From Angelakisella sp. (GTDB lineage Bacteria; Bacillota; Clostridia; Oscillospirales; Ruminococcaceae), in contig JAHHTQ010000047.1 of NCBI GenBank assembly GCA_020024555.1, positions 1 through 8,809 of the forward strand: a DNA stretch of 8,809 nucleotides. Reading direction: 5' to 3'. Below the pieces are notes generated by a model. The model made no database searches. It was not told the origin of the DNA and worked only from the letters and a program-made list of their open reading frames with translations. This document shows, one piece after another, positions 5,987-8,809 of the stretch. The translations under genes were made by a program, and so were the position numbers. Within the stretch, counting starts at the first letter, position 1; each line of letters opens with the position of its first letter.

Positions 5987-6346
5987 GTGGAAGTCAAACT
6001 TTTTGATTCCGAATTAAAAGTTATGGACGTACTTTGGAAAGAAGGGGATAAACCCGCAAAGTATATTGCAAATGTTTTGACCGAACAATTTGGTTGGAAT
6101 GTAAACACAACATATACGCTAATTAAAAGATGTATCAAAAAAGGCGCAATAGAACGCATAGAACCCAATTTTGTATGTCATTCTTTAATTCCAAAGGAAA
6201 AAGTGCAAGAGGCAGAAACAAATGAATTGATTAATAAAATTTATGACGGTTCAGCAGATAAACTGTTTGCGGCTTTAATCGGACGCAAAAAATTATCTGA
6301 TGAACAAATTAAAAAATTGAAAAAAATTGTTGGAAATTTGGAGTAG
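5987..6346 (+). CDS. BlaI/MecI/CopY-family transcriptional repressor
   Basis: Small cytoplasmic winged-helix repressor, 119 residues, of the family that binds dyad operators as a dimer and is inactivated by proteolysis downstream of an M56 membrane peptidase. The N-terminus LFDSELKVMDVLWKEG is the family hallmark; the recognition helix lies in NVNTTYTLIKRCIKKG (38-53), with the wing after it; the C-terminal dimer helices end in LSDEQIKKLKKIV. The start chosen is GTG at 5987, 6 nt after AAAGGGGG (5973-5980). An in-frame TTG at 5936 would add 17 residues, has no ribosome binding site and lies in the operator centre, so it is rejected. Aligned by eye with staphylococcal MecI/BlaI, the Asn-Phe cleavage site corresponds here to A96-L97. 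The M56 gene follows after 2 bp. The ligand or stress sensed is unknown. Confidence 0.9.
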   Translation: MEVKLFDSELKVMDVLWKEGDKPAKYIANVLTEQFGWNVNTTYTLIKRCIKKGAIERIEPNFVCHSLIPKEKVQEAETNELINKIYDGSADKLFAALIGRKKLSDEQIKKLKKIVGNLE

Positions 6347-6348
6347 GG

Positions 6349-7560
6349 GTGATTAATATCAGCTTATTTGAAATGAGTGTAAAAGGCGCATTTTTTATAA
6401 TATTGATTATTATTATACGTTCACTTTTGATAAATATTTTACCAAAAAAAACTTTTATTGCTCTGTGGTTGGTTGCTCTCTATCTCCTTTTGATACCGAT
6501 ATCCATTCCGTCAAAATTCAGTATTTATACATTTATAGAAAATTATATTGGTAATTTCAATAAATATCAATACAATGATTTTTCTGTTGTAAATTCGCCT
6601 AACAATATATCACAAGAATTATTTTTGACTGATAAATACATATCGCCATTAGTTATCGTTTGGATTATTGGTTTTATATTGAGTTTAATTTTTTTTCTTG
6701 TATTATATTTGCGTTTTCAGTGGAAAGTTAAGACCTCAATGCCTATTTATAATGAATATATTAATGATTGGCTGGCGAAACATACCTTAAAAAGAACTGT
6801 TAATATAAGACAATCGGCTGAAATATCATCACCATTAACTTACGGAATATTTAAACCGGTAATTTTAATGCCAAAATCAACAGATTGGACAGATATAAAT
6901 TCATTGCAATATATAATTACGCATGAATATATACATATAAAAAGGTTAGATTTACTTACAAAATTTATTTTAACGCTGGCTCTTTGCGTGCATTGGTTTA
7001 ACCCATTGGTTTGGACTATGTACATTTTGGCGAATAGGGATATTGAATTGGTTTGCGATGAATGTGTGCTTCAAGAATTTGGCATAAATATAAGGAGTTC
7101 GTATGCAAATATACTAATCAATATGGAAGAAAGAAAAATCGGTTTAACACCGTTTTCTAATAATTTCAGTAAAAATTCAGTAGAAGAAAGGATAATCGCT
7201 ATTATGAAAACAAAGAAAAAAACATTATTTACATCTTTAATTGCCGCTGTAATCGTTATTGGTTCAGCAACAGTATTTGCGACATCTGCGCAGGCAAAAC
7301 CAAATATTTTTACAAGAAACGACAGAACAAATTGCGTATATGATTTGACAAAAGAAAATGCAGGAATACGATATAGGGATTATGCTCGTATTTTTGATAA
7401 CGAAAGAGAATGGTGTGATGATTGCATATGTGAAAACAACTATCGCCAAAACGGTTCAGGAAGATATCGCAGAGGTGAATATGGTAAAAACAGATATTCA
7501 AGAAATAACAATGGTCAAAATTATAGATATAACAGATATAACAGAGGTTGCCAAAGATAA
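6349..7560 (+). CDS. M56-family (BlaR1-like) membrane metallopeptidase without a penicillin-binding sensor domain
   Basis: Predicted zinc peptidase and signal transducer partnered with the BlaI-type repressor, 403 residues. Membrane segments lie near 13-31, 36-52, 100-122 and 292-312. The cytoplasmic peptidase domain carries H192-E-Y-I-H196 and a third zinc ligand E233 in DIELVCDECVL, so it should be catalytically competent. Classical BlaR1 is near 585-600 residues because about 250 residues of penicillin-binding domain follow the last membrane segment. Here only about 90 follow: a short acidic/aromatic part, a Cys cluster C356-DD-C359-I-C361, then an Arg/Asn/Tyr/Gly-rich tail ending G-C401-Q-R. 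The GTG start at 6349 follows GGAG (6340-6343) inside the end of the repressor gene, so translation is probably coupled. The signal detected is unknown, and beta-lactam sensing in particular is not supported. Confidence 0.88.
   Translation: MINISLFEMSVKGAFFIILIIIIRSLLINILPKKTFIALWLVALYLLLIPISIPSKFSIYTFIENYIGNFNKYQYNDFSVVNSPNNISQELFLTDKYISPLVIVWIIGFILSLIFFLVLYLRFQWKVKTSMPIYNEYINDWLAKHTLKRTVNIRQSAEISSPLTYGIFKPVILMPKSTDWTDINSLQYIITHEYIHIKRLDLLTKFILTLALCVHWFNPLVWTMYILANRDIELVCDECVLQEFGINIRSSYANILINMEERKIGLTPFSNNFSKNSVEERIIAIMKTKKKTLFTSLIAAVIVIGSATVFATSAQAKPNIFTRNDRTNCVYDLTKENAGIRYRDYARIFDNEREWCDDCICENNYRQNGSGRYRRGEYGKNRYSRNNNGQNYRYNRYNRGCQR
7525..7542 (+). repeat. 9-bp tandem duplication in the M56 tail
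   Basis: AGATATAAC occurs twice in direct succession (7525-7533, 7534-7542). It encodes Arg-Tyr-Asn twice (residues 393-398), and a third Arg follows. Because the unit is a multiple of three, gain or loss of copies changes the tail length without a frameshift. Confidence 0.7.
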
Positions 7561-7578
7561 TTAATAAGTAAATAAAAG

Positions 7579-7624
7579 ACAGAAGCCCTTTTATGATAGC
7601 AAAATGTCATAAAAGGGCTTCTGT
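7579..7624. terminator. 18-bp perfect hairpin, bidirectional terminator between convergent genes
   Basis: ACAGAAGCCCTTTTATGA at 7579-7596 is exactly complementary to 7607-7624, around a 10-nt loop. It begins 18 bp after the M56 stop and lies 58 bp beyond the end of the minus-strand lipoprotein gene, so it can end transcripts arriving from both sides. The U tract is poor on the plus strand (GAATTTATAA) and moderate on the minus strand (CTTTTATTTA). Confidence 0.7.
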
Positions 7625-7682
7625 GAATTTATAATTGATATATATATAATAATAAGCAAATTCAAACTAATTCTTTGTAGCT

Positions 7683-8333
7683 TTAATTGTCCGCTGTTTC
7701 TAAGTATTTATCCATTAAGTCAAATAATATTTTGTGTAGTTCGACACAAGTGTTATTCTTGTTTTTTAAACCAACAGATACATTATCTTTATCGCTGGTG
7801 ATAAAGATACGTGATTCTCCATTCCAAAAGAATTTGTATGCGCTGTCTTTTGTTTCAATATATATTGACCAGCCTCCACCCGTAATAATTTCTTCGTATT
7901 CTTCGTTGGAGAGTGTTGATATTTCAAATTTTTTTATCGTTTTAATTATATTTTCTGCTTCTTCGGGTGTTATGGTTACTTTACCTGTTTTGAAGAAAGA
8001 AGGTCCCGTAGTAGCGTATATTCTTGTTATATCAGCTAATTTTAAATCAGATATTAGTTTTGTGTATTTTTCCACATCATCTTGTGTTCCGCAAATATGT
8101 TTTACTTCTTCTATTTTCATATTTTCAATTTTGAAGTCATCGGAATCCTGATAAATATATGTCTCTATATTTTCCGCTATTTTGTCAGGTTCACTTTCAA
8201 TATTTGAAGCAGACTGTTCTGTTGTCTCAGATATACTTTGTGACTCTGAAATATTCGGCGTTTGCTTATCTCCACAAGCTGTCATTGAAAGTATTATTGC
8301 ACAAACTACAAGTATTGATAATATTTTTTTCAT
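7683..8333 (-). CDS. Hypothetical lipoprotein
   Basis: I do not recognise a named family. The 216-residue product starts with MKKILSILVVCAIILS and a lipobox MTAC, giving lipidated Cys at residue 20, so it should sit on the outer face of the membrane. Residues 21-58 form a Ser/Glu/Gln-rich disordered linker. The rest, about 60-216, looks like one mixed alpha/beta domain with a notable TGGGWSIYIETKDS segment (151-164), a FFWNGESRIFI strand pair and a C-terminal helix. Two further Cys (81, 196) could form a disulfide. The ATG at 8333 is preceded by AGAGG with about 10 nt spacing. It is convergent with the M56 gene and divergent from the tRNAs, and has its own promoter, so it is probably monocistronic. 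Confidence 0.8.
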   Translation of the reverse strand: MKKILSILVVCAIILSMTACGDKQTPNISESQSISETTEQSASNIESEPDKIAENIETYIYQDSDDFKIENMKIEEVKHICGTQDDVEKYTKLISDLKLADITRIYATTGPSFFKTGKVTITPEEAENIIKTIKKFEISTLSNEEYEEIITGGGWSIYIETKDSAYKFFWNGESRIFITSDKDNVSVGLKNKNNTCVELHKILFDLMDKYLETADN

Positions 8334-8391
8334 AATACATATTCCTCTCTTATGTTGTTTTGTGAGATATATTATAATGATAGATATCTTT

Positions 8392-8419
8392 ATTATACCT
8401 AAAACTGTCTGTATATCAA
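8392..8419 (-). promoter_or_regulatory. Promoter of the lipoprotein gene
   Basis: Read on the minus strand, TTGATA (8419-8414) is followed after 16 bp by a perfect TATAAT (8397-8392). Transcription would start near 8385, giving an untranslated leader of roughly 50 nt. The palindrome AGATATCT at 8382-8389 sits at the predicted start site and might be an operator, although it is short. Confidence 0.65.
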
Positions 8420-8439
8420 GTTAAGATATTTTACAATTT

Positions 8440-8492
8440 AATTTATTTTTTTTAAAAAAAAGCTTGACTTTTATTTTTATTTATGTTATTAT
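8440..8492 (+). promoter_or_regulatory. Strong tRNA promoter with A/T-tract upstream element
   Basis: TTGACT at 8464-8469 is followed after 17 bp by TATTAT at 8487-8492, with TG at 8484-8485 forming an extended -10. Directly upstream of the -35 is a T8A8 tract (8446-8461) in an A/T-only block, in the place of an UP element typical of stable-RNA promoters. The start site would be near G8499. Confidence 0.7.
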
Positions 8493-8498
8493 AATCAA

Positions 8499-8515
8499 GC
8501 GTTAGGCGATAACGC
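8499..8515 (+). promoter_or_regulatory. Hairpin in the 5' leader of the tRNA transcript
   Basis: GCGTTA at 8499-8504 pairs with TAACGC at 8510-8515 around GGCGA, just before the first tRNA. If transcription begins near 8499, the primary transcript would open with this hairpin, which may protect the 5' end or help RNase P processing. Confidence 0.45.
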
Positions 8516-8520
8516 ACTAC

Positions 8521-8607
<87 letters not shown>

Positions 8608-8630
8608 TTTTTATTTATAAATATTGGTAT

Positions 8631-8721
8631 GGAGATGTACCCAAGCTGGTGAAGGGGCTCCCCTGCTAAGGGAGTAGGTCGAGAAATCGGCGCAAGAGTT
8701 CGAATCTCTTCATCTCCGCCA
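8631..8721 (+). tRNA. tRNA-Ser (anticodon GCT)
   Basis: Acceptor arms GGAGATG (8631-8637) and CATCTCC (8711-8717) pair perfectly, followed by discriminator G8718 and encoded CCA (8719-8721). The anticodon stem CTCCC/GGGAG (8658-8662, 8670-8674) encloses CTGCTAA with anticodon GCT at 8665-8667, which reads AGC and AGU. A long variable arm fits serine identity. It lies 23 bp after the first serine tRNA with no terminator between, so both are probably cut from one precursor. Confidence 0.96.
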
Positions 8722-8737
8722 GTGGCGAACCGCCACT
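8721..8737 (+). repeat. GC-rich hairpin abutting the second tRNA
   Basis: AGTGGCG (8721-8727) pairs with CGCCACT (8731-8737) around AAC. The first base is the last A of the tRNA CCA. No U tract follows, so it probably serves 3'-end processing or supports the terminator just after it. Confidence 0.5.
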
Positions 8738-8742
8738 TGTAT

Positions 8743-8775
8743 GACGTGAGCAATTTTTTGTTCACGTCTTTTTTT
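8743..8775 (+). terminator. Rho-independent terminator of the tRNA operon
   Basis: GACGTGAGCAA (8743-8753) pairs with TTGTTCACGTC (8758-8768), 11 bp with one G-U pair (8750/8761), around a TTTT loop, and is followed by a run of seven Ts (8769-8775). A canonical layout. The stem sequence recurs at 8781-8790 (CTCACGTCAT), which can pair with 8741-8750 over ten perfect base pairs as an alternative structure. Confidence 0.85.
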
Positions 8776-8809
8776 ATGCTCTCACGTCATAAAAAGAGTA
8801 AAATCATAC

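Noticed and set aside
7358..7564. 68-codon frame overlapping the end of the M56 gene, considered as a sign of frameshift into a lost sensor domain
   Set aside because: The product shows no sensor-like motif, and a true penicillin-binding domain would need far more than the 120 bp left before the terminator.

Overview
The window looks like chromosomal DNA of a low-GC Gram-positive anaerobe, most likely class Clostridia (Bacillota). The base composition is AT-rich, ribosome binding sites are strong AGGAG types, surface proteins are lipoproteins with a Cys lipobox, and the gene families (Lpl/Ytc-type sugar ABC transporters, Cys-type sulfatase, BlaI/M56 pairs) are common in gut Clostridia. The species cannot be named from the sequence.

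Positions 1-5720, carbohydrate uptake and sulfatase. An AT-rich leader with a candidate promoter precedes two ABC permease genes (223-1203 and 1223-2119) and a lipid-anchored solute-binding protein gene (2199-3791). Together they form a CUT1-type (LplB/LplC/LplA-like) sugar importer with no ATPase gene in the window, so a shared housekeeping ATPase is presumably used. A 400-bp hairpin-dense stretch (3792-4190) follows, bracketed by two copies of a 30-bp self-complementary sequence. Next comes a cytoplasmic sulfatase gene (4191-5594) carrying the formylglycine motif CxPxR, closed by an AT hairpin and a C5/G5 terminator. The likely scheme is import of a sulfated saccharide or other sulfate ester and its desulfation inside the cell; this is inference from position.

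Positions 5721-7624, a BlaI/M56 regulatory pair. A strong promoter (TTGACA, 17 bp, TAGTAT) is overlapped by a 22-bp imperfect inverted repeat whose arms are each near-palindromic, a plausible double operator for the BlaI-type repressor encoded just downstream (5987-6346). The M56 membrane metallopeptidase (6349-7560) begins 2 bp after blaI. It lacks the penicillin-binding sensor domain of classical BlaR1 and ends instead in a Cys-containing, Arg/Asn/Tyr-rich extracellular tail. No beta-lactamase or other target gene is present. A perfect 18-bp hairpin closes the unit.

Positions 7625-8809. A minus-strand lipoprotein gene of unknown function (7683-8333) has its own good promoter. Divergent to it, a strong promoter with an upstream A/T tract drives two serine tRNAs (anticodons TGA and GCT), ended by a terminator whose stem sequence recurs a third time downstream. 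Nothing clearly mobile, no CRISPR array and no rRNA was seen. The features most worth a second look are the sensor-less M56 protein with its operator, and the duplicated hairpin cassette before the sulfatase.
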